Program-made: the position numbers and the translations under genes
Part shown: in pieces, positions 10,458 through 22,730 of the stretch
Layout of the letters: each line of letters opens with the position of its first letter
How positions within the stretch are numbered: position 1 is the stretch's first letter
The notes under the pieces: generated by a model
Databases searched by the model: none
What the model saw: the letters and a program-made list of their open reading frames with translations, nothing else
What the model was told of the DNA's origin: nothing
Assembly: GCA_009801085.1 (NCBI GenBank)
Contig: VNWV01000008.1
Span: 1,674,001-1,738,000 of the forward strand
Direction: 5' to 3'
Source: Lasiodiplodia sp. COLG20
Lineage: Eukaryota > Ascomycota > Dothideomycetes > Botryosphaeriales > Botryosphaeriaceae
DNA: 64,000 nucleotides

Positions 10458-13400
10458 ATGCAGCCAGAGGACATGGACTCGTGGAGCAGCAGCGCTCCCT
10501 CGGGCCTGTATGAGCAGCACCGCCACGCTGGCTACCACGCGAACGGATCCTTACCCGCTGAGGCCTCGTTCGACGCACTGGATGGCGAAGACCCAGACAG
10601 CTTCTATCGTCAGGGTCCTTTCATTCCTCCTTCCTCCCCCCCGCAACCGAACGTGGTCGTCAACGGCGCGATGGCGACGGTCTCCAACCGTCCAGATCTT
10701 CCTCACCGCGTGCCCAGCGCTAAGTCGCCCCCGCCAGCCTTGAAGTCCGCCCGCCAGAACCTGCGGTCTGTATCAAGCCCGGCCTCGTCGCTGCCCGTGT
10801 CCAATGGTTCGAGACCGACTGCTACCAATTCTTACCGCCCGCCCGTCAAGAACATTGTCAGCAGGTTCAACCAAACGGCCGGCCCCGACGAGGCCGCCAG
10901 CGCGACGAAGCTCCGGAAACCCGTCCCTTCTACCAGATCCGCTCCTCGTCATGCCAGCTCGCCCGTTTCCACCGCCACGAGTGTCGACCCGGTGCGCGAG
11001 GCCGAGCCCGGGCACTCTCATACTGAACACGCGAAGGGCAGCAATGGGCTCAACGGCGCGGCAGCTTCTCGCAATGTCCTGAGGCGCGGCGCCAACCAGT
11101 CGCAGGCGCCCGAGCATGGTCGCCGCCATGCCAAGTCATCAGTAAGCTCTTTAAGTTCGAGTCAAGGTGGTTCGGGTCGGCCGCTGCTGTTCGGCGAGCT
11201 CCCGAACAATGCGCTCGGCCCAGAGTCGCTCGGTTACGGCATTTCGGAGACTGCGCGTCATCGCAGCGGTTCACTAGATACCAATGCGCAACGACCTACC
11301 GGCTTGTTCTCCCATGGGAGAAGCCGTACGACGCCAAACGTCCCGATGCTCCCCACTCCGGGACGCGGTCGTTCCGCATCAGCTCTAGGACACAGGAGAT
11401 CACGAAGCGACCTTACTGGCCTGCCGCGCTCACCATCGCACGAGGCACACTTTGACCCGAACAGCATTGACGAGTACTTTTCTCAGATCCAAGCTTCCAC
11501 TCGCGGGGCGCATTCCAAGATCCCCCTTCCGTCAACGCGACGCCCTTCAGTCACATCCGAGTCCGCTTCCTCGATCCAGTCGTCGCGCGCAAGCTCTGCG
11601 CTGAGCGAACGCAGATATCACACCAAGGCGCCGTCCGCCGACAAAAGCACAAACAAAAACATCACCAGCAAGGACTCTACGCCACGCGCACGCCCTGTCA
11701 CACCAAGCTCCACCCGCAGATACGCCGCAACCCCTGGCAAACGATCAGGCGAGAGTCCCAAGGTATCGGTACAGGTCAACGTCCCACCGCCCACCCTGTC
11801 GCCCGTCCTTCGCAGCTCTCGCCCGCGACAACCCGTATCAGCGGCCTCGACTGCTGCCTCGAGGGCAAAAATGGCCGATCGCCTGAGGAACGCACCGTCG
11901 TCTGCAAACAGGAGAGGAACGGGGAAATCATCCGCAAGAGGACCTCCCCAAAAGCCTAAGCCTCGGGGTGATCTCGGGCTTGCAGGGCCTACCATTGCTG
12001 ACCGAAAGGCTTTGATTGAGAAGTCCATGCGAGCTCAAGGAATTTCGGCGCACCGGAACGCGTCTGCAACGAAGTCCAAATCTGGGTCCCGCGCAGCGAG
12101 CCCTTCCTCGGACGCACGCGATAAGCAAATCGTCAGCTCACAGGCCAATGCTGATGGCACTACCACTCTAGACGAACCGCTGCCAGATACGATGCACATT
12201 CATAGGCTGTCTGCGGATGGTTCCCTTCAAGCAGAACAGGGCCCGAAGGCAGGAACAGTAGCATTTGAGAGCGAGTCCCCAGTGTTGGGGACGCTTGCTC
12301 CCGCATTCTCGCCTAAAGGCCAGCGGGACAACACACCCAAGCCAGACTCACAGCGCGATTCCGTTTTCCACGAGAGCGGGGACGATGAATTCCCCAACTG
12401 CCGTTCCTCTTTGACAAATGCAGCCCAGATCGACAGGAACGTACTTGACCAGGTCTTGCAGATTCGTGGGAGCGTTTGCTCCAGCGCGTCCCACACGGAC
12501 ATTGCGGAAAGTGAGAAGGATGACTCAGGTTCAATCAACATTATGCTTCGGGCGACCCCCTCGCTGGAACAATCACAACAACTGTGGTCCGACCAAAGCC
12601 AAGGTTCTCAGGATCAAAGCGCTCGCTGGAGCACTGCCTCGTATGAAGCTTCGGTTGAAGGAATCCAGTTCGTCGACGACGGAAGCGAACGGCGCGACTC
12701 TTATTCCTACGAATCCTATTCCTCCATCGCGCCGGATGATTCGATTAGCATGGCCATGACAAGACAGCATCATGACCCGCGTGCTGCAGACTGGACGCCT
12801 CAGATTCACCGATTGCCCTCGAATGGCCGCTTTACTCGTGACCATTCCGATGGAAACAGCACGATCCTCAAAATCCTTGACTTCTACCGGAGCTCAAAAC
12901 CGGTCACGCCCGAGATCGCCCACGGTTTCCAGCAGCAAATCAAGGCCGTTTCTCCATTCGTACAATACGATGAATGGACATCTCGAGAAAAGACTGAGCA
13001 GTTCCTGACGAGTCTGGTCAAAGACAGTGCGAGTGTCGCTTCTGCTTCGCCCGAAGATACCCCTAAACAAATGTCCCAAGCTTATGTCCAGGACGACTTC
13101 CTCGATGACTATGAACGGCGTTTGGCACCGGAGGGCGACCTGGGTGGGACTGCGATAATTTACGGATCCTCGGAGTTTTACGGTAAGCCTTCGCGGCCCG
13201 CAAGCACCAAAGGTGTCGAAGCGGAGGATCGACCCGCTCCGCCTCCTAAGGATTGGAGATACTCGCCGGGACAGGTCGCCCAGAACACTTCGCCCAGCGC
13301 CGGCCCGACTACGCCTCTTAACCCTGTCTCAAGGCTCACCAGCCCGTTTCAACCAAACTTGCCCCAGGTTCAAAGCACCACGGAAGCGCTGGGCCTCAAT

Positions 13401-16075
13401 ATCCAAAACCATCCATCAAATGCGGATTCTCCCGTTTCGAGACATCATGCGATGTCACCCCAAGCAGATACAGCTGTCGGAGCACCAGCTACACCGCCTG
13501 CTCCAAGTGTGCTCAGGAAACCTTCTCGGGACATTACAGTGCCTGGAGATGCAGAAGCTGGAGCTCCTAAATCGAATAATCCGACAGATGATTCCGATGG
13601 AGTTGGGCAACAGGTAGCATCAAGCGCCGCTAGCCACATGTCTGTGGAGGCGACAAATGAAAAGCCAGCCCAGCAAGACCCTGAGGAATCCAAGCGACTC
13701 GGGCAACGCAGGTATCAAATTAAAGAGCTGCTTGAAACCGAGCTTCACTACTTTCAGGACATGAAAGTTGTGGAGGACATATACAAGGGCACATCATACG
13801 CTATACATGAAGTTAGTGATGATGATCGCAAGGTCCTCTTTGGCAATACGGCGGAAATTGTTGCGTTCTCACTCAACTTCCTTGATGCCCTTAGGCCTGC
13901 GGCGGAGCCCATATTCAAACTGAATCAGGGTGGGAGGTGGCACAAGCGCAACAGCATTTCGACAAATGGCGACCCAAGCGAAACTCCTGGACCACCAGAC
14001 GATCGCATGGATAGAAAGACGGCCATTGGTGGGGCCTTTCTGGACCATTTGAACGAGATGGAGAGAGTCTACTGCGCTTACGTGCAAAACCACACTGCGG
14101 CCAACAACCGCCTCCAGGAGATCCAAAAGAACAAACAGGTTCAGATCTGGCTGAGTGAGTGTCACAATTATGCAGGCGACATTACCACAGCATGGGACCT
14201 GGATTCCTTGATCATCAAACCAACGCAGCGGTTCCTCAAGTACAGTCTGCTGCTCGAGGGCATAATCAAGATGACGCCGGAAGATCATCCCGACTACACG
14301 AACCTGAAGTTCTCCATTGAGGGTTTGAAAGCTCTCAGCACCAGGATCAACGAGACTAAAGGGAGGAAAGAGATTGTAGAGAAGATCGTCACGCGCAAGC
14401 GCGAAAAATCAGACGCTGGCATCGGGGCTGCAGTACAGAAGGCGTTCGGACGGCGTGCAGAGAAAGTGAAGCAGCAGGTTGGCCTTTCCGAGACAGTCGA
14501 CGATCCCGAGTACGACGCCATCTCTCAGAAGTTTGGTGGACACTTCTTCCAGCTGCAGATCGTGATGAGAGATGTCGAGAAATATCTCGAGGATGTCGAC
14601 AAAATGGTCAAGCAAAACTGCATCCTCGCAGAAGAGTTGGAAAAGTGGCTTAATGTTGGCCTGCCTGAGCACCCCGAGATCGAGAGTAAATGGCGCCAGT
14701 ACATGATGATGATCAAAGAGATCACCACGTACGCGCTCGAGAGTCACGTAAGTCACTAGCAGTTGCTGAATCTGCTCTGGTATTGATGAATTGTACAGAA
14801 AGATGAGGTCCGCAAGACCGTCATCAAGCCCATTTCCGTCCTGTGGGATCTGCACGGAAAGCCCCAAAAGCTCATGCAGAAGCGCAAGAAACGCCTGCCC
14901 GACTATGCGAAATACAAGCTCCTCAAAGACAGTGGTGGAAAAGTCGACAACAAATTGAAGGAAGTCGGCGACGAGTTCATCGCCATCAATGGGGCTTTGA
15001 AAGACGACTTGCCCAAGCTCTACTCGAAGACCAAGTTGCTGATCGAGGCTTGTCAGAAGAATCTTATCGATTCTCAAAGGAGATGGTACCAGGTCCTGAG
15101 CCTTCAGTTCGAGAAACCCCTGTTCCAAGGCGAGCAGGTCGACCTCAAGCTCCTTGAATTGTCGGCCATCGAGAATGCCTTCGAGGTGGATTATTTCAGG
15201 TGCAAGGAAGAGCTGGAGCGGATCGAAAGCGTCATCCGGGGTGTCAAGGAGGCTGCGGCATTCTCTCCAGCTACCACCTTCATGGGCGATGACCTATCGA
15301 TGAAGCGGCCGTCGACGTTTGCAAGCTCCAAGCGCACTCAGTCCATCAACAGCGACCAATCCATCATCATCACGTCGCCCACTCCCGGCTCGCAACGCCA
15401 AAGCGGCAATTACTCTCAAGTGGAAGTCGGCAATACGCCTCTCATCATGGACCCTCCGCAGATGTCACCCACCATGCCTTCGCCAACGGGCCCGGGAAGA
15501 GTCCGGGCAGGGTCTACCATGTCAAGCCGTGGCCCTTCGACTCCTCACTCGGTCTCGGCCCAGATGCCGGCTGCCGGCTACTTTCCCCAGCGACCGACCA
15601 CTTCTACCGGACGCACCCCGGACCCGTCTTCATCCCAGACGCGCATCAGCTTGGATGCTCCCGAACAGGGTCGCTCGTCTGGCCAGTCTGCTTTCTCATC
15701 TCAATCTCAAAATACCCGGTCTTCTTCCATCTTCTCGTCCGCCATGCCGATGTCAGATTCCCCGACGGACACTAGAGATGACGCCCTCGAGCAGGATGCC
15801 GGTGAGGACAAGGTTTTGTTTTTGGCCGCCAGTCTGTTTGAGTTCAACATCGCCCACGATCGTCGTGAGGCTGGATTTCCATACCTGGTCTACGTTCCTG
15901 GAGAGGTGAGATGGTCTACATTACTTTTAGAAGTGGCGAGAAACTGATGGCTACGCAGGTCTTTGACGTCCTCGGCATGCGAGGTGAGCTGTGGCTCGCC
16001 AGGAACCAAGACGACCCGTCCGGCACCATTGGCTGGATCTGGGAGAAGCACTTCGCCCGCATTTTCTCGGAGTGA
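10458..16075 (+). CDS. RhoGEF with DH, BAR and SH3 domains (Tuba-like), 1837 aa
   Basis: Three exons: 10458-14747, 14799-15905 and 15959-16075; both introns are phase 0 (51 and 53 nt). DH domains swap GDP for GTP on Rho-family GTPases; BAR domains dimerise on curved membrane. Residues 1 to about 1070 are disordered, rich in Ser/Pro/Arg. The DH domain starts near 1080 (RYQIKELLETELHYFQDM) and runs to about 1310, including IIKPTQRFLKYSLLLEGI. The BAR region follows at about 1380-1670. The C-terminal SH3 spans about 1770-1837 and is split by the last intron (VLFLAASLFEFN, then GWIWEKHFARIF). There is no PH domain after the DH, which matches the DNMBP/Tuba arrangement, where BAR takes that place. 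Likely role: polarity or septation through Cdc42 or Rho (inferred). A further exon after 16072 (donor GTGAGC, acceptor near 16178) could give an alternative C-terminus. Confidence 0.93.
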
Positions 16076-17061
16076 GCAGCATTCTGACGTTAGCTTTACG
16101 CCAATGCACACGCAATCCAGCGACGAATTTCTTTGATCGAAAGCAACAATTGACGACCGCTCATGCTTTGTCGGTAGCACGGAGTTCCAGAGGATCAAGT
16201 GGGCGGGTTCCCCCACGACGTTTCGAAGTCAAGTAAGGAACAGGAACGGGTCTTGGGAGCACTTGGCGTTCTATACACTTCGAGCAATGTAGTATAAAAA
16301 GCTTTTGTGATTTGTTTATGGTTTTGCTTTTTTTTTTTTTTTTTTAGAGCCAGCATTCGGGCTCCTCGGTGGTGGTTGATTTCATTCTCGTTTTCCTTGC
16401 GATTCCCCGTCGCCACATCCGTCTTAGCGGCTTTCCTTTTTTTTTTTTGTCTTTGGGCTCTACTTCTGGCATCTCGTCGCGCGGCTCTAGCTGTCAAGGA
16501 TAGGGCGGTGAGACGAGGCTTTGCTTTTCAACACAGCTTCAGTGGCTTGTTTCCTTCCACAGATGGAGATGCTCTTCTGGCGGATAATTCCCATGTCCAT
16601 AGCGCCATCAGACGCTTTCGGGAACGTTTCTCGACGGCGCGGACATAACCCCAAGCTTATTCCCTTCCTTTGATCTCATCCAGCTTTGTATGGGAGTCTG
16701 GTGCAAGCCTACGCGACTTGCCCGGCCTGGATAGTAGCGTTCATAGACAGCTTTGGCGCATTCAGATGTGGATTTTGCTGCCTGTCGTGAAATGGACCAT
16801 TGGCATGTACAATTTGTGGCTGCGATACGAGAAGCTGCGACGTGGTCGATGGGCAGTACGTGTCGAAGAGATACATATGATTGTTGGTCTGGTGTTTGTC
16901 ATGTTGGTTTGCTTGGCGTGCCGTACAAGCAACAGCTAGCCCCACCGCACCTCAAACCCCCTCCACGCTGCATTTCCCTCCTCGGCCGTTACAAATCCAC
17001 GACGCAACCTCTGTTCGAGACAAAAGCATCAGGAAACTGCGCGCGCTCGCGAAGAAGTGTC
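16076..17061. other. Intergenic, RhoGEF to BET2
   Basis: A 986-bp interval with no gene I can support. It has long T runs at about 16327-16345 and 16438-16449, of the kind found in fungal 3' UTRs and spacers, and an A-rich TATA-like string near 16292. An open frame of about 90 codons (16670-16939) shows no family feature. The 3' part presumably serves as the BET2 promoter. Confidence 0.45.
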
Positions 17062-18289
17062 ATGTCACTGGTTTCTGGGCCTGGGAGGGGCGGCGCGACG
17101 GGCGGGCAGCTTCCCGACGAGCTCCAGCTCTACGTTGACAAGCACGTCAAATACATCCAAAGCCTCGACACAGTGCGTGTCTACGGGCAGACCTGTGCAG
17201 CTGGCAGTTGTAACTAACACTCTCCTCCCAGCGCAAAGATGAGCTTGAGTATTGGCTAACAGAACACCTCCGGCTGAACGGGCTGTACTGGGGCCTCACC
17301 GCGTTGCACCTGCTCGGCCACCCGGACGCGCTACCCCGCGAAGGCGTTCTCGACTTTGTGATCTCGTGCCTGCACGACGATGGAGGCTTTGGCGCAGCGC
17401 CGGGGCATGACGCGCACATGCTGTACACGGTCAGCGCTGTTCAGATCATCGCTACGCTGGACGGCTTCGAGGAGCTTGAGGCGCGCGTCCCTGGCGGCAA
17501 GGAGAAGATTGGTCGCTGTACGATTTGCCCCAAAGATCCCATGCAGGAGTTTGCGCTGACATGTTCACAGTCATTGCCGGACTCCAGCACGAGACGGGAA
17601 CGTTTGCCGGTGACCGGTGGGGCGAGTGCGACACGCGCTTCCTCTACGGTGCCTTCAACGCCCTGTCGCTCCTCCACATGATGCACCTTGTCAATGTCGA
17701 CAAGGCGGTCGAGCACATACAAGCATGCGCAAACTTGGACGGTGGGTTTGGCACGTCTCCGGGAGCCGAGTCGCACTCGGGCCAGGTGTTTACCTGTGTC
17801 GGCGCTCTGGCGATAGCCGGGCGCCTTGACCTGGTAGACCGGGACAAGCTAGGCGGGTGGCTGAGTGAGAGGCAGCGGCCGAACGGTGGGCTGAACGGTA
17901 GGCCGGAGAAGCTTGAAGATGTGTGCTACAGCTGGTGGGTTCTGAGTGCCATGGCGATGATTGATAGGCTGCACTGGATCGATGGCAGCAAGCTCGCTGC
18001 CTTCATCTTGAAATGCCAAGTAAGGGACACTCTGCGATGTGCCCCGAGACGCGCTGACGGCCGCAGGACCCTGAGCTAGGTGGAATCGCAGACCGACCCG
18101 GCGACATGGTGGATGTTTTCCACACACACTTCGGCCTCGCGGGGCTGAGCCTTGTCGAATTCCCGGGTCTGCAGGAGATAGACCCTGTGTAGTAGGTTGC
18201 AACGACCGGGCATGAGAGAATAGCGCGCTGACATGCTTTCTCACAGCTGCATGCCCAAGAGCGTGACCGACCGGGTGCTTCACAGGTAG
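17062..18289 (+). CDS. BET2: Rab geranylgeranyltransferase (GGTase II) beta subunit, 337 aa
   Basis: The catalytic beta subunit that, with the alpha subunit and Rab escort protein, adds geranylgeranyl groups to C-terminal cysteines of Rab/Ypt GTPases. Five exons: 17062-17172, 17232-17517, 17571-18019, 18067-18191, 18247-18289, with consistent phases. The prenyltransferase repeats are clear ([52 protein letters not shown]). The zinc ligands expected for the family are present: Asp249 and Cys251 in EDVCYSWW, and His301 in DVFHTHFGL. The Cys-to-His spacing of 50 is the same as in the mammalian enzyme. The end reads [15 protein letters not shown], the usual C-terminus, which fixed the last splice site. 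Length is normal for the family. Confidence 0.95.
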
Positions 18290-18822
18290 AGCTCCTGCGC
18301 GCGCTCGACTCCCCCGCCTGCAATCTAATAACCCGCATCTCTTGTCCATGAGACGCGGGATACAAGGCAGGCGCAGAGCGATAGCCGCAGACCTCGCAAT
18401 AGCACTCGCCCGGCCAGTGGCCACTCTTCTCAAGGGCGAGGCCAAGAAGCTGTGGCGACATGCAGGTGGACGGCGGGCGCTCCTTCCATAGCAATGAAGA
18501 TGATACTTCGCTAGCTTTTTGCGTCTCCGTAACCAGATTGGTAGCTAGGGCATGGCCTCTGACGCGCCGGCGACGCGACGCTGATAAAGCTCCCGGGCTG
18601 CAGCTCGCCGAGGAAAGAGCATCCTCACCCCGGCCCAACCGCAGCAGCCGCACTCCTCGGTGGCTGACGACTTCTGATCCTCCAGATCTTCTGCCTCTCG
18701 TCTCCTCTTTCTTCCTCTCCCCACCAGCTTCAGCCGCTCCTTTCTGCACCCGCCGGTGCCGTCCGTCTTGATTGTTCTGTCCTTACACCCAGCTCGATTG
18801 CTCCGTTGCTTCCCTGCTCACC
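18290..18822. other. Intergenic, BET2 to zinc-finger gene
   Basis: A 533-bp tandem spacer. The last 150 bp before the next start codon are pyrimidine-rich (CT-rich), as is common in fungal 5' leaders. Nothing else is recognised. Confidence 0.45.
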
Positions 18823-20559
18823 ATGACGTCCTTCACCTCAAACATCCCTCTACTCTGCAGCGTCTGTCCCAAGCAGCCCAACTTTTCCGACGTCTCCCAC
18901 CTGCTCACCCACATTGCGAGCAAGGGCCACCTAGCCCACTACTACAAGCTGCAGATCAGGGCCGCCAGCGAGACCGATGCACGCCAGCAGATTGACTCGT
19001 ACAATACCTGGTACACCGAATGGGGCATTGAGCACCTCATGTCGGACCGGATGAATCTGAAGGACAAGCGGCGAACGCGCACGAGAGCTGCCAGTGAGTC
19101 TTCGGTACCGCACGCTGTTATTGTCGGCCGTGCTATTGTCGGCCGTGCTGATCGAGTGAAAGACGCTCGGGCGCGGCAGACTCCAAACCCACTCCAGGAC
19201 TCCCTCCGCCGCAAGGCCACGAACACCCATGCTCTCGATCCTCGTCTTGCAGATCAGCTTGTGAAGGACGAGCCGAGCCCCTCGCAGTCCCCCAAGTTCC
19301 CCGATCGCCATCATCTTCCACCGGCATTTGTGCCGAAGCAGAACGCCTGGCCCAGCCCTTTCAGCCATTCCACAGTGTCGTCCAGTATGATCGAAGGCTC
19401 GGACATCTTCACCGAGAAGTCGGACCCTTGCTCCCGCCCCGCCACGCCGCCGATGACAGCTCCGTCCACAGCCCCCAGCTTCAGTGCCGACAGGGATGAT
19501 GACGAGGTCGTCGACACCACCGTTGTCAGTGAAGCTTCGAGGCTCAAGGGCATCTACTGGCCAGGAATGGACATCTTCGACTCTGCCACTCCGGAGATGA
19601 AGCGTAAGAGGAACCAGAAGAAGGACGTGTCTGTCGTCGAGCAACTCGAGTACAACAGTCGCGAGGTTGAAGCGACGGAGCATATCTGGACGCCCTGCGG
19701 CACCCTGCGCAAGGAGAGACCCATCTCCGGCTCGGTGACTGACAGCTCTCCGGTGAAGTTCGACGCCTCTCCTACCATTGACTATCAGCTTCGTCCGCCC
19801 CTGTTGGAGTTAGGACCGAATCTCCGGGACTCCTCCCGCCAGCAGTCCCGCACCGGCGCGCGCAATCGTCGCAGATCTCCGAGAAAGCGCAACGACAACG
19901 ACCTGATCTTGGAAGACGAGCTCGACTTGCAACGCGCCTTGGGCCAAGGCCAAGCCTCTGACGAGCGGCCCGCCGAGCCCTCTCGCAAGCGACGCAGGCC
20001 TGGTTTCGATGTTTTCAGGCAGGAGGATGACGAGCCTTTTGGCCGCTCGACTAGCATGACCATGCTGACCTCTGAGTTCAACTATCCATCCCAGCAGGAA
20101 CAATCACGCTCCCCCAACCAACCTCAGCAGCAGCGGCCTGACAGGGTTCAACAGCAGATGGACCGAGTCAACCAACACGTGGGTCAATCTCAGCACCAAC
20201 TGGGACAGCCTCTGCTGCAGCAGGACTACTTCCACGGCTTGGACTTCAATCCCTTCGGTCATGGTATGGAATCGATGCATTCTACTTACGACAACATGCC
20301 CGCGCCCATGGCCTTCCACCAGACACCCAGCTACTTCGAGAATGGGGTCGCTCTCATGGGTCATCCTTTCCAGACTTTCCAACAGCAGACGGACATGAAT
20401 GGACTCCTTGGACCTGGCTTTCCGAGCACTAATTTCTGGGTCAACAACAATGCATTTATGACCCCAGGCGCGTTCGGACTGGAGGACACGGGCCCCAAAG
20501 CTCAGCCCAAGATGGACGATGAACGTGCGTTCTCTGCACCGACGACACCCAACAATTGA
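18823..20559 (+). CDS. Orphan protein with one N-terminal C2H2-like zinc finger, 578 aa
   Basis: Single exon. The first Met in good context is at 18823; the frame is open from 18772. Residues 9-36 form one zinc-finger-like motif: Cys-x2-Cys (LCSVCPKQ), then a His-x3-His pair (SHLLTHIASKGH). A conserved-looking block follows (HYYKLQIRAAS, YNTWYTEWGIEHLM). The rest is disordered, with basic patches (RRSPRKRN, SRKRRRPGF) that could act as nuclear localisation signals, and a Gln-rich stretch at about 430-480. A nuclear, possibly DNA-binding role is inference only. I do not recognise a named family. Confidence 0.8.
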   Translation: MTSFTSNIPLLCSVCPKQPNFSDVSHLLTHIASKGHLAHYYKLQIRAASETDARQQIDSYNTWYTEWGIEHLMSDRMNLKDKRRTRTRAASESSVPHAVIVGRAIVGRADRVKDARARQTPNPLQDSLRRKATNTHALDPRLADQLVKDEPSPSQSPKFPDRHHLPPAFVPKQNAWPSPFSHSTVSSSMIEGSDIFTEKSDPCSRPATPPMTAPSTAPSFSADRDDDEVVDTTVVSEASRLKGIYWPGMDIFDSATPEMKRKRNQKKDVSVVEQLEYNSREVEATEHIWTPCGTLRKERPISGSVTDSSPVKFDASPTIDYQLRPPLLELGPNLRDSSRQQSRTGARNRRRSPRKRNDNDLILEDELDLQRALGQGQASDERPAEPSRKRRRPGFDVFRQEDDEPFGRSTSMTMLTSEFNYPSQQEQSRSPNQPQQQRPDRVQQQMDRVNQHVGQSQHQLGQPLLQQDYFHGLDFNPFGHGMESMHSTYDNMPAPMAFHQTPSYFENGVALMGHPFQTFQQQTDMNGLLGPGFPSTNFWVNNNAFMTPGAFGLEDTGPKAQPKMDDERAFSAPTTPNN

Positions 20560-21729
20560 GCAGCGCATTTCCTCGCGCGAGACGTGCAAAACGCTGTATG
20601 CAGACACGCATATAGCGAGCTCGGACGATGACACGATGGATTACCGTCCTCTTTTCGATTTTCAGCAAACCGCATCTCTTCGCTGACGCGCCTGTTCTTC
20701 GCTGGAGGGCATTTGAGATATCTTAAGAATTTCTCTACCGGGACTGGCCTTTTCTTTCCCTTTCCAAGCAGCCCGTGTTCATGTCAATAGAGCTTCCGCC
20801 CTCATACTTCCCGGACTCTTGATAGCCTTCTCCATGGCATTCGAAGAAAACTTATCATCAACGCGCACGCCAATATCGGCTTTTAGCGCGACATTCAGGC
20901 GATGCGATCGTCGTACATTTGGCTTTGCGGGTCTTTTCTGATTATTTAACGAATCATGGCTAACGGCTGATGTCTCTCTCTCTCTCTCTCTTTTGGTTTA
21001 CTTCCACTTCACACTCGCTCGGAAAAGTTAAAAAGGGCGATAGGGGGTTTCCTTTTTTTTTTTTCTTTTGGCGCGAACAAGGTTCAGGTCTTCACAAATG
21101 ATTTCTAGCATCCGGCGATTTAAGGTGTTCATGGGAACTTTCAGGCTAACAGGCGGGACTTGCATTTCCTTTTCAAGCATCTTCGTAGGCATCATCTTCA
21201 GGAAAGCGGCGGCGTACAAAATGGGATAGGTTTTCCCTTCTCTTTTGCATTGTCAAATGGGTCAATGCACGATGTAGCTACAGCGCTTGCAATGACTTGT
21301 GGAAGACCAGAGAACAGGGATACATAGCCATGGACGAATGGAAGGTTTGCTTCACAGATGGCTACTCGCTGAGGTAGTGAGGCCACGGAAAGAACTGGCC
21401 CTGTTCTGAAGGCAACGTCAACCTTGAGGCTTTCGGTAACAATCACGTTCTAAAGAAGCGAGCATCTCGCCGCGGCCTAGAAAGGTCTACCAATATAATA
21501 TTGTCTATACAAGTCCGTTATCTACGCTGGACTATCTAAAACGAACAGAGACAGGCGCCGAGCCAAGCTGCACCAGCGCGTCCAGAGCATGTTCAAAATC
21601 GAAAAAAGATTTCTTTTCTCGGCCAATAGATGTACATACATATAGATGATTCATCATCCACGACAGGCAAACGACAATGCCCTTCGCAGACGGTCCATTT
21701 GAAACTTCCTTGGCGCCGTTTGAGGCGCG
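20560..21729. other. Convergent intergenic region
   Basis: 1.17 kb between the 3' ends of two convergent genes. It contains a CT microsatellite at 20973-20991 and a T run at about 21052-21064. No coding signal is evident. Confidence 0.5.
20973..20991. repeat. (CT)n microsatellite
   Basis: About nine uninterrupted CT units in the convergent spacer. It is a simple-sequence repeat likely to vary in length between isolates. Confidence 0.8.
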
Positions 21730-22730
21730 TTACAAGTCCTTCTTGGCATGGCCATCCGTGGCAGCATTCCTGCTCAAGCCGTTCACAGCTTGGTACACAG
21801 CCTTGAGGGCGAGTGTGCTGACGGCCATGATGGCAGCGGCGCCGGAGAAGAGAAGGACGCGTGCGTTGGTGTCGAGTTGGCCGAAGAGCGGGTAGGGGTA
21901 GAAGCCATTGTGGGCGAAGCAGGCCTCAACCCAGAACCAGTAGCTCACGGCGACGAGCGAGCTCACGGCCAGAGCGGGGGCGGCGGTGAGGGTCCAGGGC
22001 GGGGAGAAGAAGAGAAGATCCAGGGCGAGGAAGAGGGCGGGGGCGAGGTGGAAGGATATGTCGGGCAGCAGGTGGAGGACAGGGAGATCCGGGTGCAGGA
22101 GAAGGCGCGGATCGATGGCTTTGATGACCCAGTAGAGGACCGAGATGCAGCACTCAAGCGGGGCGGCGGTCAGAGCGAGTAGGTTCTTGGCGCGGTAGAG
22201 CGCGCGGGAGAGGGTCAGGTCAGCGAGAAGGGCGAGGACGTAGGTCAGGAACCCGAGGGACAGGCCGCAGCAGGTCAGAAATTGCAGGTGCCAGCCCCAG
22301 GATTCGCTGATGGGGTTGGGCTCGTAGATCAGGCTGGGATGGGACGTTAGCTGATGCTACTTCGCGTGCGGATTTTGGCGCGCTTCTAGCTCTCTTCCTT
22401 CCCCGGCGCCCTGAAGAGCTGCAATATGGTGCCGAGATACTCGGGACGTGCCTTCCCGCGGGCTTCCGGCAAGGAGGAGGAATTGTTGAACGCCCAGACA
22501 AAATCGATGGGGAGCATACTAATGAAAGGAGTATGCGAAGCTGCAGCAACCGATGAACTGTCGAGAAGGCGCTGGTCAAAACTTGCAGAGGGCGACTGGT
22601 GACGGCGGCAGCGTACGTGGAGCAGCGCGGATGCACCGCGCGATGGGCTGTCGAGGCGCTGCAGCGGGTGCTTCGACGCGAGCTTCCGGCCCTCTTTGAC
22701 GGCAGCATGCTGGACGGTATCCGCAATCAT
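21730..22730 (-). CDS. FAR-17a/AIG1-like integral membrane protein, 251 aa
   Basis: Three exons: 22617-22730, 22520-22557 and 21730-22333; phases close. The family spans the membrane about six times and includes human AIG1 and ADTRP, which hydrolyse fatty-acid esters of hydroxy fatty acids through a membrane-embedded Thr and His. Here the Thr candidate is Thr71 (WGWHLQFLT) and the His candidate is His146 (DISFHLAPALFLALD). A further family block, NGFYPYPLF, lies in the last third. The start region (ASKHPLQRLDSPSRG) resembles other fungal members, and length is typical. The second intron (186 nt) is longer than most here. The gene faces the Zn2Cys6 regulator across 417 bp. Enzymatic activity in fungi is inferred. 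Confidence 0.88.
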
